A stretch of 64,000 nucleotides of DNA from positions 62,001 to 126,000 of the forward strand of contig NZ_BCTL01000007.1 in NCBI RefSeq assembly GCF_001571265.1, given 5' to 3'. Below are positions 1 to 10,408 of this stretch, one piece after another. The position numbers and the translations under genes are program-made. Position 1 is the first letter of the stretch; each line of letters begins with the position of its first letter. The DNA comes from Cedecea neteri NBRC 105707 = ATCC 33855. GTDB taxonomy: Bacteria; Pseudomonadota; Gammaproteobacteria; Enterobacterales; Enterobacteriaceae. The notes beneath the pieces were generated by a model. The model was not told the origin of the DNA, did no database searches, and was given only the letters and a program-made list of their open reading frames with translations.

Positions 1-386
1 TAACAGACCTTTTGCTTTGGCCGGTTAGGCCAGTCGCAAATCAGCGGTAAATCAACCAAACCTTCTTCCGGCAGCGGATGGCCCCAAACGCGAGCTACGT
101 ACTGCTTTTTAGGTTCGCGTTCGCGGAACTGACGCTTTAACTCCCGCTCTGCCGCCTTGGTCAACGCCACGACAATTACGCCGCTGGTTGCCATATCAAG
201 CCGATGGACCGATTCCGCCAGCGGGAAGTCGCGCTGAATGCGCGTCATCACGCTGTCTTTGTGCTCCTCAAGTCGCCCCGGGACGGACAGCAGGCCGCTT
301 GGCTTGTTAACCACCATGATGTGCTCATCCTGGTAAAGGATAACCAGCCAGGGATCGAGAGGCGGATTGTAAGGTTCCATCAGCAT
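1..386 (-). CDS. rluA: 23S/tRNA pseudouridine synthase RluA (partial, C-terminus beyond window)
   Basis: Encodes the first ~128 residues of RluA, which makes pseudouridine 746 in 23S rRNA and pseudouridine 32 in some tRNAs. The frame shows the family motif HRLDMATSG with the catalytic Asp, preceded by the segment VNKPSGLLSVPGR. The ATG at 386 gives an N-terminus (MLMEPYNPP) that lines up with E. coli RluA; an in-frame ATG at 380 is the alternative. The gene is cut by the left window edge, not truncated biologically. It lies downstream of rapA in the same direction, separated by an ERIC repeat. Confidence 0.93.
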   Translation of the reverse strand, partial: MLMEPYNPPLDPWLVILYQDEHIMVVNKPSGLLSVPGRLEEHKDSVMTRIQRDFPLAESVHRLDMATSGVIVVALTKAAERELKRQFREREPKKQYVARVWGHPLPEEGLVDLPLICDWPNRPKQKVC

Positions 387-395
387 TTACTCTGC

Positions 396-504
396 ATCCT
401 TCAAGCTGCAGCCGCGTTGGCTGCTCTCACTTATCCCAGGCACTTACTTTAGTAAGTGACTAGGAGTTCTCTCTTTTGTCGCCTTGCTGCAACTCGAATG
501 ATTT
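396..504 (-). repeat. ERIC (IRU) repeat between rapA and rluA
   Basis: An imperfect inverted repeat. The outer arms (TTCAAGCTGCAGC near 400 and GCTGCAACTCGAA near 486-498) are reverse complements with two mismatches. The centre, 441-458, is a perfect palindrome, CACTTACT-TT-AGTAAGTG. Read on the minus strand it follows the ERIC consensus as I remember it (TCGAGTTGCAG..., AAGTAAGTG.CTGGG, GCAGCCAACGC). It starts about 20 nt after the rapA stop, so it would be transcribed in the rapA-rluA gap as a long hairpin. Confidence 0.8.
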
Positions 505-522
505 GAGTAAAGCGACGCATAT

Positions 523-3429
523 TTACTGGTGCGTCACGACAATCAGGCGCAGCGCGTCGAGACGCCAGTTAGCCTGGCTCAGGGCTTCCATCACCTGCTG
601 GCGATTGGTTTCAATAGCCGCAAGCTCGTCGTCACGAATGTTAGGGTTAACGGCCTTCAACGCTTCCAGACGGGACAGTTCCGCGCTGAGCTTCTCATCC
701 GCTTCTTCACGTGCCGCGTCGATCAGCGCCTGTGCCGCATCGGCAACCTTCTCTTCCGCCACCTGCAGAATAGCGTGCACGTCGGACTGCACGGCGTTCA
801 CCAACTTGCTGCCGGTATGGCGGTTAACCGCGCTGAGCTGGCGGTTAAAGCTTTCAAACTCCACCTGAGCCGCGAGATTGGTGCCGTTTTTGTCCACCAG
901 CATGCGCACCGGCGTCGGCGGCAGGAAGCGATTGAGCTGCAGCTGTTTAGGCGCTTTGGCCTCAACAACATAAACCAGCTCCAGCAGCAGCGTACCGACC
1001 GGCAGCGCCTTGTTCTTCAGAAGAGACAGGGCGCAACTGCCGGTATCGCCGGACAGGATCAAATCCAGACCGTTGCGGATGATTGGGTGTTCCCAGGTAA
1101 CGAACTGTGCGTCTTCGCGAGACAACGCGACGTCACGTTCAAAGGTGATAGTACAGCCGTCTTCCTGCAGGCCCGGGAAATCCGGGACCAGCATATGGTC
1201 GGATGGAGTAATAACGACCATGTTGTCGCCGCGATCGTCCTGGTTAATGCCGACGATGTCGAACAAGTTCATCGCAAAGCTAACGAGGTTGGTGTCGTTA
1301 TCCTGCTCTGAAATGGCTTCTGCCAGCGCCTGTGATTTTTCACCGCCGTTGGAGTGAATCTCCAGCAGGCGGTCACGGCCTTGCTCGAGCTGCTGCTTCA
1401 GGGCATCGTGCTGCTCGCGACACTGTTTGATCAGGGTGTCAAAGCCTTCGGTATTTTCCGGGGCAGCGAGATATTCGATCAGCTGCGGATAGACGCTGTC
1501 GTAAATCGTGCGGCCGGTCGGGCAGGTGTGTTCGAAAGCGTCGAGGCCCGAGTGGAACCAGTCCACCAGCACTGACTGAGCGGTTTTTTCCAGATACGGA
1601 ACGTGGATCTGAATGTCGTGCGCCTGGCCAATACGGTCCAGACGACCAATACGCTGTTCCAGCAGGTCGGGGTTAAACGGCAGGTCAAACATCACCAACT
1701 GGCTGGCGAACTGGAAGTTACGGCCTTCGGAGCCAATTTCGGAACACAGCAGAACCTGAGCGCCGGTATCTTCTTCCGCAAACCAGGCAGCGGCGCGGTC
1801 GCGTTCGATGATGGACATGCCTTCATGGAAGACGGCGGCACGAATGCCTTCACGCTCACGCAGAACCTGCTCCAGCTGAAGCGCAGTCGCGGCCTTGGCG
1901 CAGATCACCAGCACTTTCTGCGAGCGGTGGCTGGTCAGGTAGCCCATCAGCCATTCAACACGCGGATCGAAGTTCCACCAGGTGCCGGTATCGCCTTCGA
2001 ACTCCTGATAAATTTGCTCCGGATACAGCATGTCGCGGGCGCGATCCTCAACGGACTTACGCGCGGCCATGATGCCGGAAACTTTAATCGCCGTCTGATA
2101 CTGCGTTGGCAGCGGCAGGCGAATAGTATGCAGTTCGCGTTTCGGGAAACCTTTCACGCCGTTACGGGTGTTACGGAACAGCACGCGGCTGGTGCCGTGC
2201 CTGTCCATCAACATGGAGACCAGCTCCTGGCGCGCGGCTTCGCTGCCATCGCGGTCGCTGTTGGCGGTTTGCAGCAGGGGCTCAATATCCTGCTCACCAA
2301 TCAGTTCACCCATGGTATTCAGCTGCTCGTCTGTCAGGCGATCGCCCGCCAGCAGCAGGGCGACGGCATCGGCAACCGGACGATAGTTCTGCTGCTCTTC
2401 AACAAACATCGCGAAATCATGGAAGCGGTTTGGATCCAGCAGGCGCAGGCGCGCAAAGTGACTTTCCATACCCAGCTGTTCAGGCGTTGCCGTCAGCAGC
2501 AGGACGCCAGGAACATGTTCGGCAAGCTGTTCAATCGCCTGATATTCACGGCTTGGCGCATCTTCGCTCCACACCAGGTGGTGGGCTTCATCGACGACCA
2601 GAAGGTCCCATTCCGCTTCGCACAGGTTTTCCAGGCGTTGCTTGTTGCGGCGCACAAAGTCCAGCGAGCAAATGACAAGTTGCTCGGTATCAAATGGGTT
2701 GCTGCTGTCGTGCTGGGCTTCTGCGTAGCGCTCATCGTCAAACAGGGCGAAACGCAGGTTAAAGCGGCGCAGCATTTCGACCAGCCACTGATGCTGCAGG
2801 GTTTCTGGCACCACAATCAGCACGCGCTCGGCGCTACCGGCCAGCAACTGCTGGTGGATGATCATCCCGGCTTCAATGGTTTTGCCCAGGCCAACTTCAT
2901 CCGCGAGCAATACGCGAGGCGCGTGGCGGCGGCCGACGTCGTGGGCGATGTTCAACTGATGTGGGATCAGGCTGGTGCGCATCCCGCGCAGTCCGCTCCA
3001 AATCTGGCGAGATTGTTCGCTCTGATATTTACGGGCGCGGAAACGCAGGGCAAAGCGGTCCATGCGGTCGATTTGCCCGGCAAACAGACGATCCTGCGGC
3101 TTGCTGAAGACCAGCTTGCTGTCGAGGAACACTTCACGCAGCAGAACGTCTTGTTCTTCGGTATCGAGACGAGTGCCGAAGTAGGCGAGTAACCCCTTTT
3201 CTTCCTTAACTTCATCAACTTTCAGCTGCCAGCCTTCATGGCTGGTAATCACATCGCCTGGGTTAAACATCACGCGGGTGATTGGGGAGTCATTTCTGGC
3301 GTACAGACGATTTTCACCCGTTGCCGGGAAGAGCAGGGTAACCATACGCGCATCCAGCGCCACCACGGTTCCCAGTCCCAGTTCGCTTTCGGTATCGCTG
3401 ATCCAACGTTGACCAAGTGTAAAAGGCAT
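523..3429 (-). CDS. rapA: RNA polymerase-associated Swi2/Snf2 ATPase RapA (HepA)
   Basis: A 968-residue Swi2/Snf2-type ATPase that binds RNA polymerase and helps recycle stalled enzyme, notably in high salt. The length equals the E. coli protein. Visible landmarks are the N-terminal Tudor-like region, Walker A in [12 protein letters not shown] (about 177-188), the DEAH box in VVDEAHHL (about residue 280), motif III LLLTATP, and the second RecA lobe with [11 protein letters not shown] and [21 protein letters not shown]-type helicase motifs. The start MPFTLGQRW is the conserved one. It lies between polB (upstream) and rluA on the same strand. No anomalies seen. Confidence 0.97.
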   Translation of the reverse strand: MPFTLGQRWISDTESELGLGTVVALDARMVTLLFPATGENRLYARNDSPITRVMFNPGDVITSHEGWQLKVDEVKEEKGLLAYFGTRLDTEEQDVLLREVFLDSKLVFSKPQDRLFAGQIDRMDRFALRFRARKYQSEQSRQIWSGLRGMRTSLIPHQLNIAHDVGRRHAPRVLLADEVGLGKTIEAGMIIHQQLLAGSAERVLIVVPETLQHQWLVEMLRRFNLRFALFDDERYAEAQHDSSNPFDTEQLVICSLDFVRRNKQRLENLCEAEWDLLVVDEAHHLVWSEDAPSREYQAIEQLAEHVPGVLLLTATPEQLGMESHFARLRLLDPNRFHDFAMFVEEQQNYRPVADAVALLLAGDRLTDEQLNTMGELIGEQDIEPLLQTANSDRDGSEAARQELVSMLMDRHGTSRVLFRNTRNGVKGFPKRELHTIRLPLPTQYQTAIKVSGIMAARKSVEDRARDMLYPEQIYQEFEGDTGTWWNFDPRVEWLMGYLTSHRSQKVLVICAKAATALQLEQVLREREGIRAAVFHEGMSIIERDRAAAWFAEEDTGAQVLLCSEIGSEGRNFQFASQLVMFDLPFNPDLLEQRIGRLDRIGQAHDIQIHVPYLEKTAQSVLVDWFHSGLDAFEHTCPTGRTIYDSVYPQLIEYLAAPENTEGFDTLIKQCREQHDALKQQLEQGRDRLLEIHSNGGEKSQALAEAISEQDNDTNLVSFAMNLFDIVGINQDDRGDNMVVITPSDHMLVPDFPGLQEDGCTITFERDVALSREDAQFVTWEHPIIRNGLDLILSGDTGSCALSLLKNKALPVGTLLLELVYVVEAKAPKQLQLNRFLPPTPVRMLVDKNGTNLAAQVEFESFNRQLSAVNRHTGSKLVNAVQSDVHAILQVAEEKVADAAQALIDAAREEADEKLSAELSRLEALKAVNPNIRDDELAAIETNRQQVMEALSQANWRLDALRLIVVTHQ

Positions 3430-3577
3430 AAGTTTTCGGCTCTATTTCAGTGACTTAAATTTGCAGGCAATAGCATGGCAACCGCGCACAGGCGTCGCAG
3501 TTGTTTAAAATTGGGTCTAAGGATTCGAAGAAAGGGCGCTATGGTACTGGATGGCAACGGATTCGTCACGCACTCGT

Positions 3578-3634
3578 CATGCTTCAAATTACGGCGGCGT
3601 GGGCTGCACTCTCTTAGCGCCTTACCGTAAGCTG
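3578..3634 (-). repeat. Degenerate half of an ERIC repeat
   Basis: The segment TCATGCTTCAAATTACGGCG followed by GGGCTGCACTCTCTTAGC resembles one arm of the ERIC copy at 396-504, and CTTACCGTAAG (3620-3630) corresponds to its palindromic centre. The opposite arm is not recognisable, so this looks like a decayed or truncated copy. It lies in the 222-bp polB-rapA gap, directly after the polB stop on the transcribed strand. Confidence 0.55.
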
Positions 3635-3651
3635 AGTTATGTACAGTATTT

Positions 3652-6012
3652 TTAAAATAGCCCCATCTGCCCCGTCATCAGTGTAGCAAAGTCGTCCTCA
3701 AGGAAGGGCAAAATCCCCTCGGCGACGGGCTGTAGCTGGCGAGTAAGGTAGTGGTCATAATCCAGCGGAGACTGCTGATAATCAACCGGCTCCGGGCCGC
3801 TCATGGTCATGACATATTTTATTGTGCCGCGATTCTGATACTGCGCTGGTCTGCCCAGACGTTGGTTATGCTCATCGGCAAGCCTTGCCGCGCGGACGTG
3901 CGGCGGGACGTTCTTTTGATATTCGCTCAGCGGCCGGCGCAGCCGCTTACGATAGACCAGCTGTGCATCAAGCTCGCCCGCCATCAGGCTGGCAATCGTG
4001 TCCCGGATGTAGTCCTGATAGGGCTCGCCGCGGAAAATCCGCAGGTAGAGCGTTTGCTGGAACTGTTGGGCAAGAGGTGTCCAGTCGGTTCGCACCGTTT
4101 CAAGCCCTTTGAACACCATACGCTGTTCTTCACCTTCCTGAATCAGCCCTGCGTAGCGCTTTTTGCTGCCCTGGTCTGTGCCACGAATGGTGGGCATCAG
4201 GAAGCGGCAGAAGTGCGTTTCGTACTCAAGTTCAAGGGCACAGTCGAGATTCTGCGTGTTTTTCAGATGCTCTTGCCACCAGGTGTTGACGTACCCAACC
4301 AGCCGTTTGCCAATCTGTGCAGCGTCCTCTTCGCTATGGGCCTTTTTCAGCCAGACAAAGGTGGAGTCCGTATCGCCATAGATGACGTCATAGCCCTGGG
4401 ACTCAATCAGTGCTTTTGTCTGGCGCATGATCTCGTGGCCACGCATGGTGATCGACGAGGCAAGACGCGGATCGAAAAAGCGGCAGGCGCTGGTGCCCAG
4501 TACGCCGTAAAAGGCATTCATGATGATCTTGAGTGCCTGAGAGAGCGGTTTGTTACCCTGGCGTTTTGCCTCATCCCGGCCGTGCCATATCTGGCTGACG
4601 ATCTCCGGCAGGCAGTTTTTTTCACGGGAGAACCAGCCGCCAATAAACCCTTCAACGGAGTGTGTCACGTCTGGCTGGGCAGTCCCTTCGACGAGGCCGA
4701 CGGGATCAATTAAGAAAGTGCGGATAATCGAGGGATACAGGCTTTTATAATCGAGCACCAGCACCGAGTCATAAAGCCCGGGACGCGAGTCCATCACGTA
4801 GCCGCCGGGGCTTGCCTGCGGTGGAACCTCGCCCATATTAGGCGCAACGTAGCCTGCACGATGCATGCGCGGGAAATAGAGGTGGCTGAACGCGGCTACC
4901 GAACCGCCGTGTTTATCCAGCGGGAGTCCGTTGACCGTCGCGCGCTCCAGCAGGAAGGGCATCAGCTCGGTCTTGTGGAAAATACGCGTGACCAGCTCGC
5001 AGTCTTTGAGGTTATAGGTGGCCAGCGCGGGCTTGTCCTCGGCAAAGCGGCGATCGATTTCATCCATCCTGTCCCAGGGATTATCAATCGACTTTCCTTC
5101 ACCGAGAAGTTCGCGGGAGACAGTTTCCAGTGAAAACGAAGAGAAATTCCAGAACGCCGATTTTAGCGCTTCAATGCCGTCGATAATCACCCGGCCGGCA
5201 AGTTGGGCAAAGAAAACGCCCTGCTTGAAGCCGTGCTCGCGCCATTCTAAAAGGCTGTTACCCCGGCCCAGACGGAGCGGAACCTGGTAGCGCTCGGCCA
5301 TCTTTTGCAGCACTCGCAGGTCAAACTGCACGACGTTCCAGCCGATCAGTATGTCGGGATCGTGCTCGGCAAACCAGCTGTTAAGCTTTTCCAGCAGCAA
5401 AGGGCGGCTGGCGACATATTCCAGCGTGAAATCCAGGCCGCTGGCATCGCCGTTTTCAGGCCCCAGCATATAGACATGGCGCTGCCCACAGCCCTCAAGG
5501 CCGATGCAGTACAGCTCGCCGTGTCGATTCGTTTCGATATCGAGAGAAACCCACTTTAGCGGTGGGCGATATTCTGGCGCGGGCTTCAGGCGGGTATTCA
5601 GCAGCACGTCCCCCTGAGGATCACCGCTAAACCAGACCGGGGCGGTAATAAAGCGTTCCATCAGGAAACGCTCTGGAGGGCGAATATCCGCTTCATAGAC
5701 CGTCACGCCGCCGTCACGCAGCAGTTTCTCCAGCCTCATCAGCTGGCGGTGCTGCTGGCAATAAAGGCCGGCTACCGGCTGGCGATGGAAATCTTTAAGT
5801 TCCAGAGGTGTCAGGCGAAACTGGCTTTCACTGGCCAGCAGGCGCTGGGCCTGAGCTAACTGCTGTTGGGGAATAAAGGCAACGGACTCCTGGGGCGGCA
5901 GGCGCACCTTCTGTGGGCCATCATCCGTAGCCAGCCAGAAATCGACTTCGGTACCGCGTGGGGTGTCTCGCCAGTGCCTGGTCAGCAGAAACCCCTGACG
6001 AGCTTGAGACAC
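3652..6012 (-). CDS. polB: DNA polymerase II (family B), SOS-inducible
   Basis: Pol II is a B-family replicative-type polymerase used in SOS repair and translesion synthesis. I chose the GTG start at 6010-6012 (786 aa, beginning [14 protein letters not shown]) because it matches the E. coli N-terminus, also GTG; an upstream ATG at 6054 would add 14 unconserved residues. Motifs in order: exonuclease Exo I with [10 protein letters not shown], Exo II around [12 protein letters not shown], polymerase motif [10 protein letters not shown], motif B around KIIMNAFYG, motif C YGDTDS, and a C-terminal beta-clamp-type tail ending QMGLF. A LexA box lies 55 bp upstream. The ara operon that follows this gene in E. 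coli is missing here. Confidence 0.96.
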   Translation of the reverse strand: MSQARQGFLLTRHWRDTPRGTEVDFWLATDDGPQKVRLPPQESVAFIPQQQLAQAQRLLASESQFRLTPLELKDFHRQPVAGLYCQQHRQLMRLEKLLRDGGVTVYEADIRPPERFLMERFITAPVWFSGDPQGDVLLNTRLKPAPEYRPPLKWVSLDIETNRHGELYCIGLEGCGQRHVYMLGPENGDASGLDFTLEYVASRPLLLEKLNSWFAEHDPDILIGWNVVQFDLRVLQKMAERYQVPLRLGRGNSLLEWREHGFKQGVFFAQLAGRVIIDGIEALKSAFWNFSSFSLETVSRELLGEGKSIDNPWDRMDEIDRRFAEDKPALATYNLKDCELVTRIFHKTELMPFLLERATVNGLPLDKHGGSVAAFSHLYFPRMHRAGYVAPNMGEVPPQASPGGYVMDSRPGLYDSVLVLDYKSLYPSIIRTFLIDPVGLVEGTAQPDVTHSVEGFIGGWFSREKNCLPEIVSQIWHGRDEAKRQGNKPLSQALKIIMNAFYGVLGTSACRFFDPRLASSITMRGHEIMRQTKALIESQGYDVIYGDTDSTFVWLKKAHSEEDAAQIGKRLVGYVNTWWQEHLKNTQNLDCALELEYETHFCRFLMPTIRGTDQGSKKRYAGLIQEGEEQRMVFKGLETVRTDWTPLAQQFQQTLYLRIFRGEPYQDYIRDTIASLMAGELDAQLVYRKRLRRPLSEYQKNVPPHVRAARLADEHNQRLGRPAQYQNRGTIKYVMTMSGPEPVDYQQSPLDYDHYLTRQLQPVAEGILPFLEDDFATLMTGQMGLF

Positions 6013-6066
6013 GCTGCATTCTCTCTCAGGAAAAGTGTTTCGATTATAGCGCAAATAACCGCTATT

Positions 6067-6086
6067 TACTGCATTTATATACAGTA
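6067..6086 (-). promoter_or_regulatory. LexA (SOS) box upstream of polB
   Basis: TACTGCATTTATATACAGTA fits the SOS consensus TACTG(TA)5CAGTA closely, with the CTG/CAG ends intact. It sits 54 bp upstream of the polB GTG, where an SOS operator is expected because polB is dinA in E. coli. With ara absent it also lies 124 bp upstream of yabI on the other strand. Confidence 0.82.
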
Positions 6087-6210
6087 TTGTTGGCCCGGCG
6101 TGCGAATTATCCGGAACTTTACCGTCTATTCTTTATTCATAGAAATGAGACCTTGACGCCTATCACATTAATTCTGGAGAATCGCCCGCTCGCTCATCGA
6201 CGGAAAGCCT

Positions 6211-6978
6211 ATGGAATCCTTACTGGAACACTTTATTACACAGTCAGTTGCATATTCGCTTATCGCGGTGATGCTGGTGGCCTTTCTCGAGTCGCTGGCG
6301 CTGGTGGGGCTTATTCTGCCGGGCACGGTGATGATGGCCGGGCTCGGCGCGCTGATCGGCAGCGGGCAGGTTAATTTCTATTATGCCTGGGGGGCCGGAA
6401 TCGTCGGCTGTTTGCTGGGGGATTGGATCTCGTTCTGGCTTGGACAGCGCTTCAAAGGTCCGCTGCACCGCTGGTCATTTATGAAAAAGAACAAGGCGCT
6501 GCTGGATAAAACCGAGCACGCCCTGCATCAGCACAGCATGTTTACCATTCTTGTTGGACGCTTTGTTGGCCCTACGCGCCCGCTGGTGCCGATGGTTGCC
6601 GGGATGCTGGATTTACCGCTGGCGAAGTTTTTGCCGCCGAATATTATCGGCTGCCTGTTCTGGCCGCCGCTCTACTTTCTACCAGGGATCCTCGCCGGAG
6701 CGGCAATCGACATTCCCGCGGACATGAAAAGCGCCAGCTTCAAGTGGCTGCTTTTGGCGGTGGCTTTACTGCTTTGGCTGGCCGCGTGGCTGTGCTGGCG
6801 CTGGTACCGCAGCGGCAAACGTGGCACGGACCGCCTGACGCGTTATTTGCCGCGTTCTCGCCTGAACGGGCTGGCGCCGCTAATGTTGGTGGTGGGCGTG
6901 GGCAGCTTTGTTGCCCTGCTGCAGCATCCATTGATGCCGGTTTACTGGGATATTTTGTGGAAGGTGCTGTCGCACTAA
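6211..6978 (+). CDS. yabI: DedA-family inner-membrane protein YabI
   Basis: A 255-residue polytopic DedA-family membrane protein. The family contributes to envelope integrity, and DedA-superfamily proteins have been linked to flipping or recycling of undecaprenyl phosphate. Visible are the hydrophobic N-terminal segment with [15 protein letters not shown] (family motif E...PGT), the central [17 protein letters not shown] motif with the conserved Arg residues, and C-terminal membrane helices. The start [12 protein letters not shown] matches E. coli. It overlaps the thiQ end by 4 nt in convergent orientation. Confidence 0.94.
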   Translation: MESLLEHFITQSVAYSLIAVMLVAFLESLALVGLILPGTVMMAGLGALIGSGQVNFYYAWGAGIVGCLLGDWISFWLGQRFKGPLHRWSFMKKNKALLDKTEHALHQHSMFTILVGRFVGPTRPLVPMVAGMLDLPLAKFLPPNIIGCLFWPPLYFLPGILAGAAIDIPADMKSASFKWLLLAVALLLWLAAWLCWRWYRSGKRGTDRLTRYLPRSRLNGLAPLMLVVGVGSFVALLQHPLMPVYWDILWKVLSH

Positions 6979-7673
6979 CTGCCGATCCCCAACAGCGCTG
7001 AGGCGCTTGCCTCGCCGCTGAGCAGCGTGCCGGTTTCGCCGTCCCATGCTATGCGCCCGTCTTTTACTACTATGCTGCGGCTGGCTATGCGGGCGGCATC
7101 TTCAATACTGTGGGACACCATCAGCAGCGTCATGTTCTGTTCCTGACAAAGCTCGTCGAGCAGCTGCAGCATCTCCTTACGTAGCGCAGGATCGAGCGCG
7201 GAGAAGGGTTCATCCAGCAGTAGAACAGGCTGCTGACGAACCAGGCACCGGGCCAGGGCAACACGCTGCCGCTGGCCGCCGGAAAGCTGAGACGGTAGGC
7301 GATCCAGCATCTCCGTCATCCCTACGCGTGCCGCTATCTCCAGCAGCCGCTGCTTCTGAGCCTCATTGAGCTTCATCCCAGGATGCATTCCCAGGGCGAT
7401 ATTCTGCCGAACCGTCAGATGGCTAAAAAGATTATTTTCCTGGAAGAGCATAGAAACCGGGCGGTCCGAAGGCGGTGTCCGGGTGTGATCCACTCCGTTG
7501 ATGATGATGTTGCCATTAGCGGGTACCAGAAATCCGGCGACCAGGCTTAGCAACGTACTTTTTCCTGCGCCGCTCGGCCCCAGAATAGCGATTCTTTCAC
7601 CCGCACTCATTTGCAGGGAAAAACGCATGGGTAAGTGCTGGTACAGCCAGGTTACATCAGTCAGAGTTAGCAT
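6975..7673 (-). CDS. thiQ: Thiamine ABC transporter ATP-binding subunit ThiQ
   Basis: The ATPase that drives thiamine/TPP import with ThiP and ThiB. I chose the ATG at 7673 (232 aa, [18 protein letters not shown]) because it matches the E. coli N-terminus; the ATG at 7694 would add seven residues. Walker A is GPSGAGKST (32-40), the Q-loop is [11 protein letters not shown], the ABC signature is [14 protein letters not shown], Walker B is [13 protein letters not shown], and the switch His lies in MVSHSIEDA. The start overlaps the thiP end by 17 nt, indicating translational coupling. The end overlaps yabI by 4 nt, convergently. Confidence 0.95.
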   Translation of the reverse strand: MLTLTDVTWLYQHLPMRFSLQMSAGERIAILGPSGAGKSTLLSLVAGFLVPANGNIIINGVDHTRTPPSDRPVSMLFQENNLFSHLTVRQNIALGMHPGMKLNEAQKQRLLEIAARVGMTEMLDRLPSQLSGGQRQRVALARCLVRQQPVLLLDEPFSALDPALRKEMLQLLDELCQEQNMTLLMVSHSIEDAARIASRSIVVKDGRIAWDGETGTLLSGEASASALLGIGS

Positions 7674-9267
7674 CTCGCCCCGGAAGTTTTTCAATCAAAG
7701 TAAACAGCATAAAACAAAGCAGCAACAGGAGCAGCGCGGTGACAGCGCCGTCCTGGCTGCGGTAGGAACCGATTTGCTGGTACAGCCAGAAGGGCAGCGT
7801 CCGGAAATCTTCGTTACCGAATAGCGCCACCACGCCGAAATCGCCAATCGACAATACGCAGGCAAAGGCCAGCGCCTGAGCTATCGGGCGTTTAAGGGCT
7901 TTTAACTCAATGAACCTCAGTCGATTGAAGCCACGAATATCCAGCGACTGACAAAGCTGCGAGTAGCGCTCGGCGATGTCGCGCATTGGGTTTTCGAGCA
8001 CTTTAAGGGCATAAGGAATCGCCATCAGCGCATTGGTAAAGATGACAATGCCATCGGCGGATTGCGGCAGGCCCACGGTATTGTTTAGCAATAAGAAGAA
8101 GCCAGTGGCGAGCACAATGCCTGGCATCGCCAGAATCAACATACCGCTAAGTTCAATGGCCTGCCCGGCGAAAATACGGTTGCGCAAACGAAGCTCGCGC
8201 GAGCTCCAAAGCAGCATCAGGGTTAGCGTCACGCTAATCAGCCCGGCTGCAACGGCAATGCGCAGCGAAGTCCCAAGCGCGTTCCACAGTGCGGGCTGTT
8301 GCAGTACGTTGCCCATGCTGCCGTTAATCCCGTCGACTATCACCGCCAGCAGCGGCGGGAGCAGAATTAGCAGGGCGAATAGAATGAGCAGGCCATCGCT
8401 AACTTTTCGGCGCAGAGAATCCTGCGGATCGCGCCAACCCTGAAGCTGGCTGACGCCGACGGGGATCGCCTTGCTTAACTTCTGGCTCAGTAACACCAGG
8501 CCCAGGCAGCACGCCATTTGCAGCAGGGCTAATAGCGCCGCTTTGGCCGGATCGTAGTCGTAGCTTAGTGCCTGGAAGATGGCCAGTTCGATGGTGGTGG
8601 CCTGTGGGCCGCCGCCCAGCGAAAGCACGGTAGCGAAGCTCGCGAAGCAAAGCATAAAAATCAGCGCGCCAACCGGGAGTATTTGTCGGCGCAACCAGGG
8701 CCATTCGACAAAACGAAAGAAATGCCAGCCCTGCATATTCAGTTGAGCGGCAAGCTGGCGCTGCTCGGTGGGAATGTTATCCAGCGCCTGAAGCAGCAGG
8801 CGGGTCGCCATCGGCATATTAAAGAAGACGTGCGCCAGCAGAATTCCCTGCAGGCCATAAGGGGAAAAGTGCCATTCAAAACCGAGCCAGCCGCTGAGCG
8901 TTGCCAGCCAGCCTTCTCGGCCATAAACGGAAAGAATGCCGAAGACGGCGACCAGCACCGGCAGAACCAGCGTCATGGCGCAAAGCCGCAGCAGCGCCAG
9001 TCGGCCAGGGAAGCGACGGCGGTAAAGCGCGCGGGCTAAAAATATTGCCGGGAAAACGGAAAGCGCGGCGGAAAGAAATGCCTGCCAGAAGGAGAAGCGC
9101 AGGACATGCCAAATATAGCCGTCCTGCAAAATGGCGAGGACATCCGTCTGCGGGGCATTAAGCCATAGCGCCAGAAAAGCCGCCAGGGCTACCGCCACGA
9201 CCAGCGTCGCGGCAAATAGCCCTGGATACAGCCAGCCCGGTATTAGCGACTGACGGCGCGTTGCCAT
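7657..9267 (-). CDS. thiP: Thiamine ABC transporter permease ThiP
   Basis: A 536-residue inner-membrane permease, the same length as E. coli ThiP. It is a fused two-domain permease, with two sets of about six transmembrane helices and two EAA-type cytoplasmic loops: the first near [21 protein letters not shown], cut here to its core [11 protein letters not shown], and the second near [17 protein letters not shown]. The N-terminus [16 protein letters not shown] is conserved. It lies second in the thiBPQ operon, and its ATG lies 25 nt inside the thiB 3' end. Confidence 0.95.
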   Translation of the reverse strand: MATRRQSLIPGWLYPGLFAATLVVAVALAAFLALWLNAPQTDVLAILQDGYIWHVLRFSFWQAFLSAALSVFPAIFLARALYRRRFPGRLALLRLCAMTLVLPVLVAVFGILSVYGREGWLATLSGWLGFEWHFSPYGLQGILLAHVFFNMPMATRLLLQALDNIPTEQRQLAAQLNMQGWHFFRFVEWPWLRRQILPVGALIFMLCFASFATVLSLGGGPQATTIELAIFQALSYDYDPAKAALLALLQMACCLGLVLLSQKLSKAIPVGVSQLQGWRDPQDSLRRKVSDGLLILFALLILLPPLLAVIVDGINGSMGNVLQQPALWNALGTSLRIAVAAGLISVTLTLMLLWSSRELRLRNRIFAGQAIELSGMLILAMPGIVLATGFFLLLNNTVGLPQSADGIVIFTNALMAIPYALKVLENPMRDIAERYSQLCQSLDIRGFNRLRFIELKALKRPIAQALAFACVLSIGDFGVVALFGNEDFRTLPFWLYQQIGSYRSQDGAVTALLLLLLCFMLFTLIEKLPGRDANSD

Positions 9268-10226
9268 TCATTGATCCATGCTGCGCGCTGGGTGGCGACC
9301 TGCTGAGGCGTAAATTCCAGCGTGGTTTGCGGTTTCACCAGATTGTCGAAGCCAGCAGGTAACGCCACATTGGTCACCGGATACATCCAGTTGCCGGTGG
9401 CAATGGTGTTCTGGAAACCCGGCGTGGTGATGAACTTAATAAACTTCTCGGCAAGTTCTGGCTGCTTGCTGTTCGCCAGTCGGCCTGCCACTTCAACCTG
9501 CAGGTAATGCCCTTCGCTGAAGTCGGCCGCGGCGTAGTTGTCCTTCTTCTCTTCAATGATGTGGTAGGCCGGCGACGTGGTGTAGCTCAGTACCAGATCG
9601 GCTTCGCCTTTCAGGAACAGGCCGTAAGCTTCGCTCCAGCCTTTGGTTACGGTGACGGTTTTCTTCGCCAGCTTTTGCCAGGCTTCCGGAGTTTTATCGC
9701 CATAGACTTTTTGCATCCACAGCAGTAGGCCAAGCCCAGGCGTACTGGTGCGCGGATCTTCGTATATCACCTTCCATTTCTGGTCGCCTTCAACCAGCTC
9801 TTTCAGGCTCTTCGGCGGATTTTTTAGCTTGTTCTTGTCGTAAACGAAAGCGAAGTAGCCGTAGTCGTAAGGAACGAAGGTGCTGTTCTTCCAGCCGCCG
9901 GGCACCTGTAGCGCGCTGATTTCGACGTTAGAAGGCGCAAACAGTTTGGTTTGCGTGGCGGCCTCTACCAGGTTGTTGTCCAGTCCCAGCACGACGTCTG
10001 CTTTGCTGTTCTTGCCTTCCATGCGCACTCGGTTCAGCAGCGAAACACCATCTTCCAGCGCCACGAATTTCAGCTCGCAGTGACAGTCGGCTTCAAAGGT
10101 TTTTTTCACCGCCGGGCCAGGGCCCCAGTCGGCGGCAAACGAGTCGTAGGTGTAGACGGTTAATACGGGTTTGGCGAAAACGGGCGCGGCAACCAGCGCC
10201 AGCAGCGGCAGAAATTTTTTGAACAC
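9243..10226 (-). CDS. thiB: Thiamine-binding periplasmic protein ThiB (TbpA)
   Basis: The periplasmic receptor for thiamine, TMP and TPP. I chose the GTG at 10224-10226, which gives 327 aa like E. coli and is preceded by GAGGTG at good spacing; the upstream ATG at 10274 would lie inside the riboswitch. The product begins with a clear signal peptide (VFKKFLPLLALVAAPVFA, cut after AxA), then KPVLTVYTYDSFAADWGPG, the conserved mature start. It contains the DPRTSTPGLGLLLWMQ and SYTTSPAYH binding-site segments. First gene of thiBPQ, under a TPP riboswitch. Confidence 0.95.
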   Translation of the reverse strand: MFKKFLPLLALVAAPVFAKPVLTVYTYDSFAADWGPGPAVKKTFEADCHCELKFVALEDGVSLLNRVRMEGKNSKADVVLGLDNNLVEAATQTKLFAPSNVEISALQVPGGWKNSTFVPYDYGYFAFVYDKNKLKNPPKSLKELVEGDQKWKVIYEDPRTSTPGLGLLLWMQKVYGDKTPEAWQKLAKKTVTVTKGWSEAYGLFLKGEADLVLSYTTSPAYHIIEEKKDNYAAADFSEGHYLQVEVAGRLANSKQPELAEKFIKFITTPGFQNTIATGNWMYPVTNVALPAGFDNLVKPQTTLEFTPQQVATQRAAWINEWQRAVSR

Positions 10227-10269
10227 TTTGCACCTCAGTAAAAGGGGGCAAAGGAATTGAGTTGAGTGT

Positions 10270-10354
10270 CTCAAATCCCTTCGCCGGCGTTATCCGGATC
10301 AGGTTCGACGGGTATTATCTCAGCGCGGACAAACTGTCCTGGCACCCCGTTGAG
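10270..10354 (-). promoter_or_regulatory. TPP riboswitch (thi box) controlling thiBPQ
   Basis: Read on the minus strand it has the hallmark blocks of the THI element in order: CTCAACGGGGTGCC, the CTGAGA pyrimidine-sensing block, ACCCGTCGAACCTGATC, and GGATAACGCCGGCGAAGGGA. The closing P1 stem pairs CTCAA with TTGAG at the ends. It lies 43 nt upstream of the thiB GTG, so control is probably by masking the ribosome binding site; I see no T-run terminator between it and thiB. It sits between the sgrR stop and thiB, so read-through from sgrR would also pass through it. Confidence 0.95.
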
Positions 10355-10408
10355 CAGGGAGGATTCTACTGATTTCCTTTGGGTTACGGAAGCGATGTTA
10401 CGAAAGCG

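Noticed and set aside
1603-3192. A 529-codon open frame antisense to rapA
   Set aside because: Shadow of rapA on the other strand with no recognisable family; several similar frames lie opposite polB, murD, murC and secA.
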